NCBI RefSeq assembly: GCF_040954645.1
Contig: NC_092805.1
Location: 74,990,564-75,054,563 of the forward strand
Direction: 5' to 3'
DNA length: 64,000 bases
Source: Diabrotica undecimpunctata
Taxonomy: Eukaryota > Arthropoda > Insecta > Coleoptera > Chrysomelidae
The notes beneath the pieces are model-generated. The model did not search any database, was not told the DNA's origin, and was given only the letters and a program-made list of their open reading frames with translations. A program made the translations under genes and the position numbers. Below, in pieces: positions 21,563 through 31,997 of the stretch (the stretch's first letter is position 1; each line of letters begins with the position of its first letter).

Positions 21563-21712
21563 GTGGGTCCGGAGTTTCTTCACACTACTGAAGATAACTG
21601 GTCATTTTCCTTGACCAATTCTATCGAACATAACTTAGAATTGAAACAGAAAAGTTGTCTTTTGTCTTTTCCATCTGATGAATTTCCTATGATATTATTT
21701 TCTGCTATTTAG
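21563..21712 (+). pseudogene. BEL/Pao pol continuation after nonsense codon
   Basis: Same frame as the polyprotein: VGPEFLHTTEDNWSF and onward to FPMILF, the stretch between RNase H and integrase. It ends in two stops where the inverted duplication begins. This shows that the TAG at 21560 is a point nonsense change and not the natural end. Confidence 0.75.
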
Positions 21713-21794
21713 TAAAACCTCATTGTTGAACTTAAAAACAGACATGTGTTTAAGTTCAACAATGAGATTTTACTAAATAGCAGAAAATAATATC
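21691..21794. repeat. Snap-back inverted repeat, 46-bp stem
   Basis: The left arm starts GATATTATTTTCTGCTATTT at 21691 and is mirrored by a right arm ending AATAATATC at 21794, with a single internal mismatch and a loop of about 12 bases. The left arm is still BEL coding text, so the right arm is an inverted copy made at the breakpoint. Confidence 0.9.
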
Positions 21795-22008
21795 TTTTAA
21801 AGTAAATAACTAGTTAGAATAGACCATTAAATAAGGGTAAAGTAAAGGGACGTTTTGACGTGACGTGAGTTATAGTCGTTGACCCTATAAGCGAATACCC
21901 TAAATCCGATGCGTCAGCACCTGAACTATGATCGACCTGAATATTAAAGTGCAACTTGTGAATTATTGTTTTATTTTCCAATGTGTAATGTATTTCATTT
22001 TAATTAAT
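21795..22008. other. Short non-coding stretch
   Basis: No gene. Includes a GACGTTTTGACGTGACGTGAG-like text at about 21850 with repeated ACGT words. Ends at the transposon target site. Confidence 0.3.
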
Positions 22009-22516
22009 TATTATAGTCCAAGAGATAGAGCCGAAATTTTGAACTGATCAGTAATATGACATTTCTCTATTGGAATATATTCATTGTAACTGGGTTAAGA
22101 CTTTGCCTTACAGGCGGACGCCCCTCGTGGTACAGGGGGTGGCTATATAGGAATGAAGTTGTCATTTTTTTCGGAAAAATTAACGATCGATAATATGGCT
22201 GAGAATTTGCCCAGAGTAAGATCTTGTTATAACTAGACGAAATCACAAAGGGCGGACGCGAGAGTGAATACATAAGGGGTGACGGAGAGGGGTGAAGTTG
22301 CAATTTTTTGAGGAAAAATTAACGATAAGTAATATTTCCGCCATTTTCATGGCTCATTATTTAGCCCCTAAAAACTCTAAATCCAAAAGGGCGGACAGCT
22401 GGGTTGGTACAGAGAGCCATAAAACGGGGTCAAATGTACCACTTGCCTGCGCATTTTAGGTCTCGGTAACAATTTTCAAACTGATTTTATTATGATATTT
22501 TTATACCGATTGATTT

Positions 22517-22632
22517 AAAAATTTGTATGCTCACTTCTGTTACTATTCTGAAAAGCGTCAAGTAGAGTTTTCCTCAAAATTTGTATGCTCACTTCTGTTA
22601 CTATTCTGAAAAGCGTCAAGTAGAGTTTTCCT
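22517..22632. repeat. Two-copy tandem repeat, period 58 bp, inside transposon
   Basis: The word GTATGCTCACTTCTGTTACT starts at 22525 and again at 22583; the copies are identical over the unit. Confidence 0.92.
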
Positions 22633-23529
22633 CAAAATTTTCCAAAAAAAATTCCGTAAATGAAAATTTTCGTAATTTTTTGAGGTAAAATCTAATTTGT
22701 AGAATCCTTTCGATTTTCTGTAAGTTATACCATGATTTTTTTCCAAAAATCTTTAAACGATTTTTCCGATAAGAAAAAAAATTTAGAAAAACTTTTCTAA
22801 AACATTTGATAAAACTCTACGTCATCGTCTGAATCTTTTATAGAATATTTTGTAGTTTTAAAATGATATTATGATAATGTTTTTTTTTTTTCAAACTAAA
22901 GTCATATTTACTTTACAAATCACATTTTTTTCTTAAATATAAATATTTTACGAATTAATTTTTAATTGAATAAATGTTTGATATTAGAATGAAAACAAAA
23001 AAAATATATTTTCAATATAATAATCAATTGAAATTATCTGATGATTGATAAAAATTAATTATGAAACCGGTTAAGTAATTTTATTAAATTAAAGTAATTT
23101 TATAATGTTAACTATTGAATATTTTTGGTATAACAAATAGTAATTTTACTTATTTTTTATTACAATAAAAAGGTTTTTTAATTTATATTGCATAAATAAT
23201 GGTTGTTCAGATATAAGAAAAATTTGATTTATTATTACATTAATAATCAAATACAAAATATATTACTTTTATTTATGTTTTATCATTAAAAATATTTAGT
23301 AGAAAATGTAGTAATAAAAATTTAGAAATTAAATAGTAAAATTGATACAAAATCTATAGGTACAATAATCACAAAATATATGTATTACAATGCAAGATAC
23401 ATACTGAATTAAAGAACAATACATAGGCACATACCTAATACACACGAATACATAATACATTACATAAATAAAATACATAGTAACAAAACATACACTGTAA
23501 AATCTTAATCTATTTCGTTTATATTAAAA

Positions 23530-23830
23530 ATTTCGTCATTTTTGTCACTCTCATTCTCATTGACCACATTCATCATCTTCGTCGCTTTCACTTTCAATAA
23601 TATCACATTCATTATCTGCTTCATTTTAAATCACTACTTCTCGAACTGATTCTGGCATCTGAGGTCCACTAAACCATTTGAATTTATATGTTTCATCTTC
23701 AAGCTCCCAACCATGTTCTTCAACAATCAATTCTGTTGGTACTTTTTTATGAGCATTTGTTCAAATATTTGAAATATAATGAGCTCGCAGTAGATGTTGG
23801 TGTAATTCATCTTGACATGGTGGTAAGCTT
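23530..23830 (-). pseudogene. C-terminal coding remnant of the 2.1-kb transposon
   Basis: The minus strand reads CQDELHQHLLRAHYISNI, a stop, then NAHKKVPTELIVEEHGWELE and KFKWFSGPQMPESVREVVI, followed by an acidic tail (NECDIIESESDEDDE). The pattern AHY...NAH..VP......GWE is reminiscent of a C-terminal segment of transposon-encoded proteins in invertebrates, but I cannot name the family. One or two stops break it. It is likely what remains of the transposase gene of this element. Confidence 0.5.
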
Positions 23831-24139
23831 GAAGCATCGAAATTTTTTAGTTTTTTTTTTTTTAAAGGCTCGTTATGTATTCACTCTCGCGTCCGCCCTT
23901 TGTGATTTCATCTAGTTATAACAAGATCTTACTCTGGGCAAATTCTCAGCCATATTATCGATCGTTAATTTTTCCGAAAAAAATGACAACTTCATTCCTA
24001 TATAGCCACCCCCTGTACCACGAGGGGCGTCCGCCTGTAAGGCAAAGTCTTAACCCAGTTACAATGAATATATTCCAATAGAGAAATGTCATATTACTGA
24101 TCAGTTCAAAATTTCGGCTCTATCTCTCCGACTATTATT

Positions 24140-24599
24140 CAGTCTGATTTGAACCTTTGTACAGTGAAGTCTGATTTTAATATTGTAACTTTTAAGAAAG
24201 TAATAAAGTTCTCTCGCATTTGTAAATTAGATAATTATTTTTTTAAAATCGTCCCTGAAGGACAGAAACTATTAGTGGTGCAGTTTTAGTGGATTTTTCG
24301 TAGAATTCCATTGCGGATACTCGTGAGTTTTAACTCTTTGGCGAAAAAAGGACCGGTTTCCGTTTTTCATTAACTTTTCGAACTGTCAGTGATTTTGGGC
24401 TCCATCAAGACATCCAGAATTTCCAGGGATATCAAGCAGAAATACATAAATGTGGTAAGCTAATAATTTTTATTCATATTCAGACTCCTCTTTACCCATT
24501 ACATCCTTCTGTGAAAATAATAGTCAAGAGTACGTATTAGTTACTTATTATTTTGACTGATAAGAATAAAATTAAGAAAGAAAAGTAGTAAATAGATCA
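24140..24599 (+). other. Probable leader of the following gypsy element
   Basis: No gene recognised. One frame is open for 53 codons from 24131 but resembles nothing clearly. A GTAAGC donor-like word is at 24454. The gypsy gag text starts at about 24600. Confidence 0.3.
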
Positions 24600-25192
24600 A
24601 AAATTACTTCACCAAGTACTTTAAATGCTACTCTTATTGTACCTACGTTAGATATCGCAAGTTTAGCCATTATTCCTCGTTTTGATGGCAATATTAATAA
24701 ACTTTATAGATTTATAAATGCTACCGAATCAATCTTACAACATTATTTTGATATAACTAATCCTAATAGCTTTCAAAATTGTTTATTATTGAACGGCATA
24801 TTAAATAAATTAGAAGGAAGAGCTGAAGAAATATTTGTGATTAGCGGCAATACTGATTGAGATGGTATAAAAATACAATAATTTTAAATTTTGCTGATAA
24901 AAGAGACGAAAATTGCCTAAATCAAGATCTAGTTAATGTTAAACAAAAACCAAACGAAACACCTTATCAATTTCATGAAAAGGTGCTAGATTTATTAAAT
25001 TCTATTTGTATCTATATAATTCAAAATCAAAATTTTACATTCGAAGAACTATATAATACCGAATACGAATCCATTAATTATAGTAATCAACAAAATACTC
25101 CTCAGACTTCTCATCAACAAGCTTATGATATTGTTAACGAAGAGCATCATCAAAATTTTCAAGACAGCATCTTTCAAAACCAGCCGACTTAA
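24600..25192 (+). pseudogene. Gypsy gag
   Basis: The first part reads LDIASLAIIPRFDGNINKLY ... SILQHYF, the RFDG-type opening of gag in 17.6-like elements. After a stop at 24858 (TGA) and a frame change it continues in 24857-25192 as VKQKPNETPYQFHEKVLDLL. No zinc knuckle is seen before the protease. Confidence 0.7.
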
Positions 25193-25534
25193 TAGAATTA
25201 AATTTTTCCACAAATAAAAGAGAACTGCCATATATTCAGATTCATGATCCTCCATTAAAGTTACTGGTAGATACAGGTTCCTCTAAATCTTTTTTAAATC
25301 CCGAAAAGCTACCTTTTCTACAAAAATTATATCTTTTATGAACAAAATTTTCAAGACAGCATCTTTCAAAACCAGCCGACTTAATAGAATTAAATTTTTC
25401 TACAAATAAAAGAGAACTGCCATATATTCAGATTCATGATCCTCCATTAAAGTTACTGGTAGATACAGGTTCCTCTAAATCTTTTTTAAATCCCGAAAAG
25501 CTACCTTTTCTACAAAAATTATATCTTTTATGAA
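25151..25534 (+). repeat. 192-bp tandem duplication covering the protease site
   Basis: Two copies 192 bp apart (the word CAAGACAGC at 25160 and 25352), differing by about one base. Each encodes the protease motif LLVDTGSSKSFLNP (Asp-Thr-Gly catalytic triad) followed by the same stop. The duplication breaks pol and is recent. Confidence 0.9.
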
Positions 25535-26253
25535 CCCTTTGTTGTTTCCGCAGTATTTCAAAGTACAAAGAAGGACTTTTGTGCAGAAATCCCCATTTTT
25601 TCAGAATTTAATCAGGAAGGTAAGATTAAGTTCCATCTTTTTGATTTTCATAGAAGTTTCGATGGTCTTTTAGGACTAGATAATATACAATATCTTAAAT
25701 TTCGTAAATTCCCAATTAACTACTCCATATTCTAGTATACCTATAACATATTATAAATCTGACCTAAAAATAATCTTCAAACAAAAATTGGACCCCTTAT
25801 CTTGTAGTGTAGCCAAAATTCCAGTTTCTCAAAAATCAGGATGTATGTTTATCCCTGACCAAACTATTCAAAAATGTGAAATTCCTGCATGTTTCTCGAA
25901 CGCAATAGACGGTTTTGCTCTAGTCGAAATTAAAACCGAACCCAAGATGAAATTTTTGTCGCCTTAGATGCTCCAATTGATACTGTTCATTTTGACGAAA
26001 ATTGTTATGAATTATTCCATGCAGACATAGTGCCTGCTGACGAAATCGAAAAATTTAATATTGAAAATTTAATCCGTACATATCATATGAACTCTGAAGA
26101 AAAACAAAATATTCTAAAAATTTGTAATAAATATTCTAATCTTTTTCATAGCGAGGATAAGCCTCTTACATTTACAAATAGAGTTAAGTATTTTATAAAA
26201 ACTAAGGATGAACTACCTATTTACAGTAAATCGTATAGATACGATTTACTGTA
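25535..26253 (+). pseudogene. Gypsy protease tail and protease-RT linker
   Basis: Includes SFDGLLGLDNI (retropepsin tail, at about 25652) and after frame breaks the linker VPADEIEKFNIENLIRTYHM (26030 on), ending in the RT lead-in [15 protein letters not shown] 14-base snap-back insertion at 26243-26256 then shifts the frame. Confidence 0.75.
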
Positions 26254-26256
26254 AAT
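26219..26256. repeat. Perfect 18-bp snap-back palindrome in RT lead-in
   Basis: Arms 26219-26236 and 26239-26256 are exact reverse complements around AG. The protein reads through normally if the last 14 bases are ignored, so these are a templated inverted copy of the preceding text. Confidence 0.9.
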
Positions 26257-27205
26257 CCCTTTGTTCATAAACCAGAAGTAAATAGTCAAATAAACAAAAT
26301 GTTAGAACAAGGAATTATTAGACCAAGCAACTCGCCTTGGTCCTCGCTTATCTGGGTAGTACCCGAAAAAAGCAGATGCACCAGGAAAAAAGAAATGGAG
26401 AATTGTCGTCGATTATAGGAAACTAAACGAGAAAACAATTTCAGACAAATACCCATTACCAAATATTATCGATACACTTGATAAATTAGGCAGATGCAAC
26501 TATTTTAGTACACTTAATCTAGCTAGTGGTTTTCATCAGATTGAGATGCACCCAGACTTTATTTTCAAGACAGCCTTTAATGTTGAGAATGGACATTATG
26601 AATATGTTCGTATGCCATTTGAACTCAAGAATGCTCCTGCAACTTTTCAGAGAGTTATGGACGATATCCTGCGAGGTCTTCAAGATGACATCTGTCTTGT
26701 TTACTTAGACGATATAATTATTGTTTCTACCTCACTACAAGAGCATATTGTAAATTTAGAAAAAGTTTTTAAACGTTTACAAGCCAATAATTTTAAAATA
26801 CAACTAGATAAGTTTGAATTTCTAAGAAAAGAAGTAGCCTATCTTGGTCAAATTGTAACTACAGAAGGTGTAAAACCAAATCCAGATAAAATTAATGCAA
26901 TTGTCAAATATCCAATTCCTAAAACAGTACGCGAAATAAAAGGATTTTTAGGATATTACACGACATTTATAAAAGATTTTGCCAGATTAACTAAACCATT
27001 AACGAAATGTTTAAAAATGCATGCTAAGATAGAACACACTCCAGAATTTGTAAAATGTTTCGAAGATTGCAAAAATCTATTAATTAATGAAACTATACTT
27101 CATTATCCAGATTTTGATAAAGATTTTATATTAACTACTGATGCAAGTAATGTAAGTATTATCTCAACTAGTAAATGGTCAAGATAAACCAGTAGCTTAT
27201 TTGTG
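26257..27205 (+). pseudogene. Gypsy reverse transcriptase and RNase H start
   Basis: RT blocks: [15 protein letters not shown] (26396 on), FSTLNLASGFHQIEMH, MPFELKNAPATFQRVM, and VYLDDIIIVS with catalytic YxDD at about 26700-26711. The longest open part is 26546-27187 (213 codons). RNase H starts at FILTTDASN (about 27125), then loses frame and ends at about 27205 (KPVAY). Catalytic residues of RT are present, but RNase H is cut off. Confidence 0.88.
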
Positions 27206-28224
27206 TATTATATTGTGTTAGTTGTTTGATTTACTTATATGTATGTTATTTTTTATAGACTTTTATGTTTTTTATCGCAATTTTGAGTATTTTTGATATG
27301 TCTGTATGCCGTTTGTAACTTAAGTTTTTCGTGGATTTTATGGTTTTTTGTTATTTAACGCGTAACATTTTTGTATACAATTTATTTCATCTTCTTTACT
27401 TTCCTATATGTAATTACAATGTTTATATTATTTATGATGTTTATGATTTTATGATAAACTGAGAGTTTTATTTTGTATGTATTTTATTATTGTTTATCGT
27501 CTGCTATTTGTATTATTTACTAGGTATTAACATTAAACTTCATCTTTTTCCTTATGAGCTTATTTCAAACCAAGTATTCTAAGTTTCCATTTCTTATATT
27601 ATTGAGCTAGCGTTATCGCCCTGTATTCCATAGCTTTCTGTTCTAGTCACCTGAAAATTGGTATGTATGTATACAGATAGATATATATTATTTAAATATA
27701 CTTCATATGCTGAATATATTTTATTACATCTAAAATTACCGAGATAAATCAAAATTACTGAGAATACTTATATAATATATATCTTCTTAATAATTTAGAA
27801 ATCACACCTTCATTACATTATACTTTTTTACATCACGACATATTGCTTTTTAGCAATATGTAGTGATATCTTTGAATAAATTACTTGATATTTATAATTA
27901 TTTTTCCAAACTGTCGTTCCCCTCTAGAGCTATGATGATATACCGGAAACATATGTAAATATATTTGTCGAATTAATAACATCTATTTGTTAATTAATAG
28001 CACTTATCGTTGCAGATTCAATCAAGTAATTTCAATTTATTGGCGATGCGTGAGACCATCTGTTGAGAATGGCATGTCCTGTTTCAAAAAGCTCGTTTTA
28101 TTTTCTACAGAATTAGTCAGTTTAATTTTAATATTGGAAGCTATCGGATGTATGTGTGGGTGATATATAAAAGCTATTGTTTTGTTTATGTTCAAAAGTG
28201 ATAATATTTAAGGTAAGCGATATT
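27206..28224. other. AT-rich non-coding stretch
   Basis: No gene recognised. Contains a small imperfect hairpin at 27832-27867 (ATCAC-ACATATTGCT paired with AGCAATATGT-GTGAT). Confidence 0.4.
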
Positions 28225-28235
28225 ATTATTTTAAT

Positions 28236-28517
28236 ATATATACACCGGTATTTTAGGCGGTATGCCCTTCCGGTAGGGATCTATGGAGGAGTATAACCGA
28301 GCCGCAAGCCCTTATCTCTTGCCGTACTGCTCCACCATAGGCCGATCAGACACCAGCATATTCTAGTCTAAGTCGCAAATTCATTTAGAATTTTAAACTG
28401 CTGCGTTGGCCTTTTTGTTTTCTGTACACCGAGCTGGGGATCTAACTCACATCCACTGAACCCCTCACAATGAAGATAAGAACCGGCCGCCCAGCCCGCT
28501 TGGCTATCTGACGGACA
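28236..28517 (-). mobile_element. tRNA-derived SINE with 11-bp target duplication
   Basis: On the minus strand the right end starts with a perfect A box (TAGCCAAGCGG), in text like a type II tRNA (GATAGCCAAGCGGGCTGG). A B-box-like word (GAGTTAGATCCC) follows about 57 bp on, the long spacing of Ser/Leu-type tRNAs. Direct repeats ATTATTTTAAT flank the block at 28225-28235 and 28518-28528. The 282-bp unit is far more GC-rich than its surroundings. SINEs are transcribed by RNA polymerase III and copied by a non-LTR partner. Confidence 0.82.
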
Positions 28518-28528
28518 ATTATTTTAAT

Positions 28529-29048
28529 CTCTGACTAAATATTTATTAAATTATGTTTATTTGTTGTACCGTTCCTGTTACTGATTTTAGTTTATTGACT
28601 CCGTTTTTTCGAAATAACTTCATCTTAATATAATGTCTACAGTACTGATTGTTAAAGCTTTTCTCAGTTCATTAATTTTGTACGTATATATGCCTAAATA
28701 TCAACAATAATTTGTTCTGTTTGGATATATGTTTTCTATTGTATTGATTGTGTCAAGTTGCTAAATACCTATTAATTAGTCGTTATTCGGATTCTTATTG
28801 CGGTTTTTAATATTACCTTACTATTATACACACTATATTTTAATTGTTTGCTTGATATTTCATTTTTTCACTAACACTATTGATCTGGTGTGTATCGAGC
28901 TATATCTAGGGTGATTCTCACAATACGGTTAATTTCAAAAATTGGTTACCCGAATAAAAGTTATTTTTGGAAAAAGCTGAAAAGTCGCATAGAGATAACT
29001 TTGTTAATGTAGAATATTATGTAATTGTTAGCAGCGCTTAATTAAAAG
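28529..29048. other. Non-coding stretch, nothing seen
   Basis: AT-rich, no gene or clear repeat. Confidence 0.4.
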
Positions 29049-29412
29049 TTTTTTACACATGAGCACATGTTAATTAATAACATGCCCATGTGAATGAGAT
29101 CTTGTCTAAAATAATACTTTAAGGTTGTGATTAATATTTTAATGTCCAGAAATAAATTACAAATCATTCCAAATATGAAAAAACAACAAAATATATGTGA
29201 AATTAAGCAAACAAACCTTTTTACACATGAGCACATGTTAATTAATAACATGCCCATGCGAATGAGATAACATGTCCATGTGAATGAGATTTTGTCTAGA
29301 ATAGAATAATATTTTAAGGTCGTGATTAATCTTTTAATTTCCAGAAATAAATTACAAATAATAATTGTAAATACGAAAAAACAACAAAATATATGTGAGA
29401 TTAAGCAAACAA
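29049..29412. repeat. Two-copy tandem repeat of about 170-190 bp
   Basis: The text TTTTTACACATGAGCACATG at 29049 recurs at 29217; both units run through AAAACAACAAAATATATGTGA to AAGCAAACAAA. Unit 2 has small insertions, including an extra GAGATAACATGTCCATGTGA segment. Not coding. Confidence 0.88.
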
Positions 29413-29425
29413 AAACTAAAATTAT

Positions 29426-30850
29426 TTACAAAATGTTGTTTTTTAGAAACTGAACTACTTCTTGGTCTATTATCTCATAATTGGCAATTTTGAAATATGT
29501 GTTGTTTATAGGGAGAGGCGGAGACGTCATCTTTTTAAAAATTCCACTCTTTTTAACCGTTTGGCAGTTCTCGGGATTGGGCCATTTAAATCTATTATCC
29601 TTTCTCTCCATAAAAGTAATTGTTAAATTATTTCTTTTAATTTTTTCGATAACACCTAAAATTTAAAACTGTATATTGCATATTAATGTATACTTCTAAC
29701 TGCTTATCTAGATACCAACCGTCGTCGTAGATTACTAAAACCCATTACCAAAGCAAAATCTAGTTTGGTCTCTGGAATATTTGGTGGAATTGACTCAATC
29801 AGACTGGGAATTACATCTTTGGAAATATTTTCAATTCTGTTAGATTTATGGGATATTTCATCTAAAGAATCTTGAACCACTTCTTGGGATGGACCTGGTT
29901 TTGGCTCAATTGCTGCACTTTGTGATTCAGTAGCAATTTGTACTATAATTTGTGTTACTTCTAGGGTAGTGGATCCGTCCTGTATAAAAATGTTTGCATT
30001 CTTTGGAAAAATCACATGAAAAGCAACTTAAACTATTCATCAATAGAGCATAGCCGTTTCTACACCAGGTCGCTTGATGTATTTTCATCGTTCCTTGAAA
30101 TGTATCCAATGTTTGTGGCAAACTCTGATCTATTGCTTCAATTTGTTGTAAAGATACAGTATCAATAAATATATTTTTAATACTTTTCTTCATTTGGCTT
30201 TCAAATGTTTCAAAATTATAAATATCATTGTTGAACGCTACCATTTAATCTGCTGTTCGTTTAAGACTAGCACCAATTCCGTCTGGAGCTCCTTTTCCGT
30301 GTCCAGCTTCAAAATAGTTCCACGATATTTTGGAAACTCCAGGAAATATGAAAGGAATGTAATTTTCTATCAGATAAAACAGTTTTTTATTTCTGTATTG
30401 AGTACACGTACTATCTGACAAAAAGTGTATAGTATTCACAGTTCTAAACTGATTCAAGTAATTGTTAATGATTGGATATAAGTGAGCAACAATTGCCGAT
30501 GCATCGTGGCGAAGCGATGAAGAAATTGTACAAAAGGCTTCTTTCTTTATACTAGAATACATCATTCCTGTATGTAAAGTTATTTGCTCACGAGAGGCCC
30601 CAAAATGTACGGACTGAACTTCATTTCCATATTTACAGTTATAAATTTCCCTCGTCTTTCCTTTGGTGTCCAATATAATACTTTTTGTTGTCGCCCATTC
30701 TTTGGACCTGTCCATACCATCGTAGTTATGATGTCCTTCGTTATTCTGTGCTAATCGCACATAATTTCTTACGATTCTTTCATTTCTTACTCTGACAAAT
30801 TTCGTTTTTTCCGACAGATTTTCTTTAGCAATTGTTCTATCCCAGCTTGC
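29426..30850 (-). pseudogene. Broken gene of an uncharacterised transposon-like protein family
   Basis: Minus-strand pieces in order: 30850-30761 (IVRNYVRLAQN), open 30760-30245, an in-frame stop, open 30244-29927 in the same frame, then a frameshift into 30015-29704 and a tail at 29611-29426 (RFKWPNPENCQTVKKSGIF). Signature text is EQITLHTGMMY, TIHFLSDSTCTQYRNKKLFY and SWNYFEAGHGKGAPDGIGA. I recall proteins with the same SDG..TQYRNK ... HGKGAPDGVG pattern in many invertebrates; their role is not known to me. Asp and Glu in these two blocks suggest an RNase H-fold (DDE-like) transposase, which is inference. A simple nonsense codon and one shift make this a recent pseudogene. Confidence 0.65.
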
Positions 30851-31167
30851 GTCTGGTATACGTCTGATATGAGTTAGATCGCTTCTGCTATACGTCTGAT
30901 ATGATTTAGAACGTGTCTGCTATACGTCTGATATGCGTTAGATAGCATTAGGTATAGGTCTGCTATGCGTTAGATTGCGTCTGCTGTACGTCTGCTATAC
31001 GTCTGATGTACGTCTGATATACGTCTGATATACGGCTGCTATACGTTTGATATGCGTCTGCTATACGTCTGATATGAGTTAGAACTCTTCTGCTATACTT
31101 CTGATATGCGTTAGATAGCGTCAGGTATACGTCTGCTATATGTTAGATCGCGTTAGATATCTGTTAG
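30850..31167. repeat. Minisatellite of degenerate 10-11-bp units
   Basis: About 30 units of the type CTGCTATACGT / CTGATATGCGT / TAGATAGCGT, arranged partly in higher-order groups of about 40 bp. It begins exactly where the coding homology of the neighbouring pseudogene stops. No coding role. Confidence 0.9.
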
Positions 31168-31397
31168 CTGATGTTTTAGCGTTGGAACTACGTTTTAAGT
31201 ATATTAATATAGCGTGGTTGTCAGCATGTGTCAGACAATGCGTTAGAGCGCTTCAGAGATGTTTACCTTTTAGTAAAAAACGTTAGATCAGTTTATCGAC
31301 TTGTTTGATCAACACTTTATATAGATCCGCATCAATTTTTCAAATCATGAAGTGTTTGGCAGCCAGTAGAGTAAGACGTGACTATTGGTGAAGAATA

Positions 31398-31997
31398 CGC
31401 CTTATGTGTTTGGAAAACTAACAATGGTAACTTAATAGGTAACATTTATCGTCTTAACTTCATTATTGTTGTATATCGATGTTCTTATATAATATTTACC
31501 TTTAGTGATATACTGTGTGATTACAATACCCTTACTTTACATCGACGTTGCTCTTATTCCTTACTAACATCTTGATGTATTTGGTTAAAGATTATGCTCT
31601 ACTATAAATTTTTTGCTTAGTTTAAAACTTTTTTTTTACAATTTTTTTTTTTTCGATTATTCAATATGCTCAATACTTTGTGGTTTTTTTTATATATACA
31701 TATTATTGTCAGATTATGTTAAACGGTTATGTAGCTTAGAGGTGTGCATAATTAGCTTTGCTGCGGGATATAAAGACCTATCACAGCCAACTTTAACAAG
31801 TAATGTCGAATTTTCCACATACGTCCTTTTGATGAAGTATGTGGAAATGTTCATCATCCTCTTATGAAAGCTTTTAGTATTAAATGCTTGATTTATACAA
31901 TGTAAACCTTTTATATCAGTATTATGTTAAACGCCTATACATTTTTATATCAATGACCCATGTTAAATGTTTCTAAATCGTGTGATATAATATGCCT
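31398..31997. repeat. Dispersed repeat, copy 2
   Basis: Same-orientation relative of 6625-7322. Matching blocks start at about TTATGTGTTTGGAAAACTAA and end at TCGTGTGATATAATATGCC. The outer flanks are unrelated, which marks the ends of the mobile unit to within some tens of bases. Confidence 0.75.

Larger units (their letters stand above)
16899..21712 (+). mobile_element. BEL/Pao LTR retrotransposon, 3'-truncated
   Basis: Parts in order: 5' LTR (16899-17355), primer-binding site (17366-17383), leader, and a gag-pol frame (17993-21562 with a nonsense codon, readable to about 21712). Integrase and the 3' LTR are missing; the text ends at a snap-back inverted duplication (21691-21794). Gag to RNase H in one open frame suggests the truncation is not very old. 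Confidence 0.9.
22013..24135. mobile_element. DNA transposon with 263-bp inverted repeats, 2.1 kb
   Basis: Inverted arms at 22013-22275 and 23873-24135 are almost identical (a C/T difference in the CTAGACGAAATC word and a few bases at the very ends). Candidate 4-bp target duplications (TATT) stand at 22009-22012 and 24136-24139. Part of the arm text, such as GGAAAAATTAACGAT, recurs just inside the left arm (22313-22327), a subterminal repeat. The interior is mostly AT-rich and keeps only a C-terminal coding remnant (23530-23830, minus). High arm identity implies recent activity. Superfamily not identified. Confidence 0.85.
24600..27205 (+). mobile_element. Ty3/gypsy element, truncated in RNase H
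   Basis: Gag (24600-25190), protease (25190-25700), RT (26030-27100) and the start of RNase H (27100-27205), in the common gypsy order. Frames are broken at about 24858, 25345, 25735 and 26253 and within RNase H. LTRs were not found. It resembles the 17.6/297 type in RT text (FHQIEMHPD, VYLDDIIIVS). The downstream part is missing, so there is no integrase. Confidence 0.88.

Noticed and set aside
22067..22303. Identical protein frames at 22303-22067 (-) and 23875-24081 (+)
   Set aside because: They are the terminal inverted repeats of a transposon read through; no coding evidence.
27832..27867. Small hairpin as a microRNA precursor
   Set aside because: The stem is about 16 bp with a mismatch, too short for a pre-miRNA.
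30850..31167. CRISPR-like array
   Set aside because: Units are short, degenerate and without unique spacers; it is a minisatellite in a eukaryotic context.
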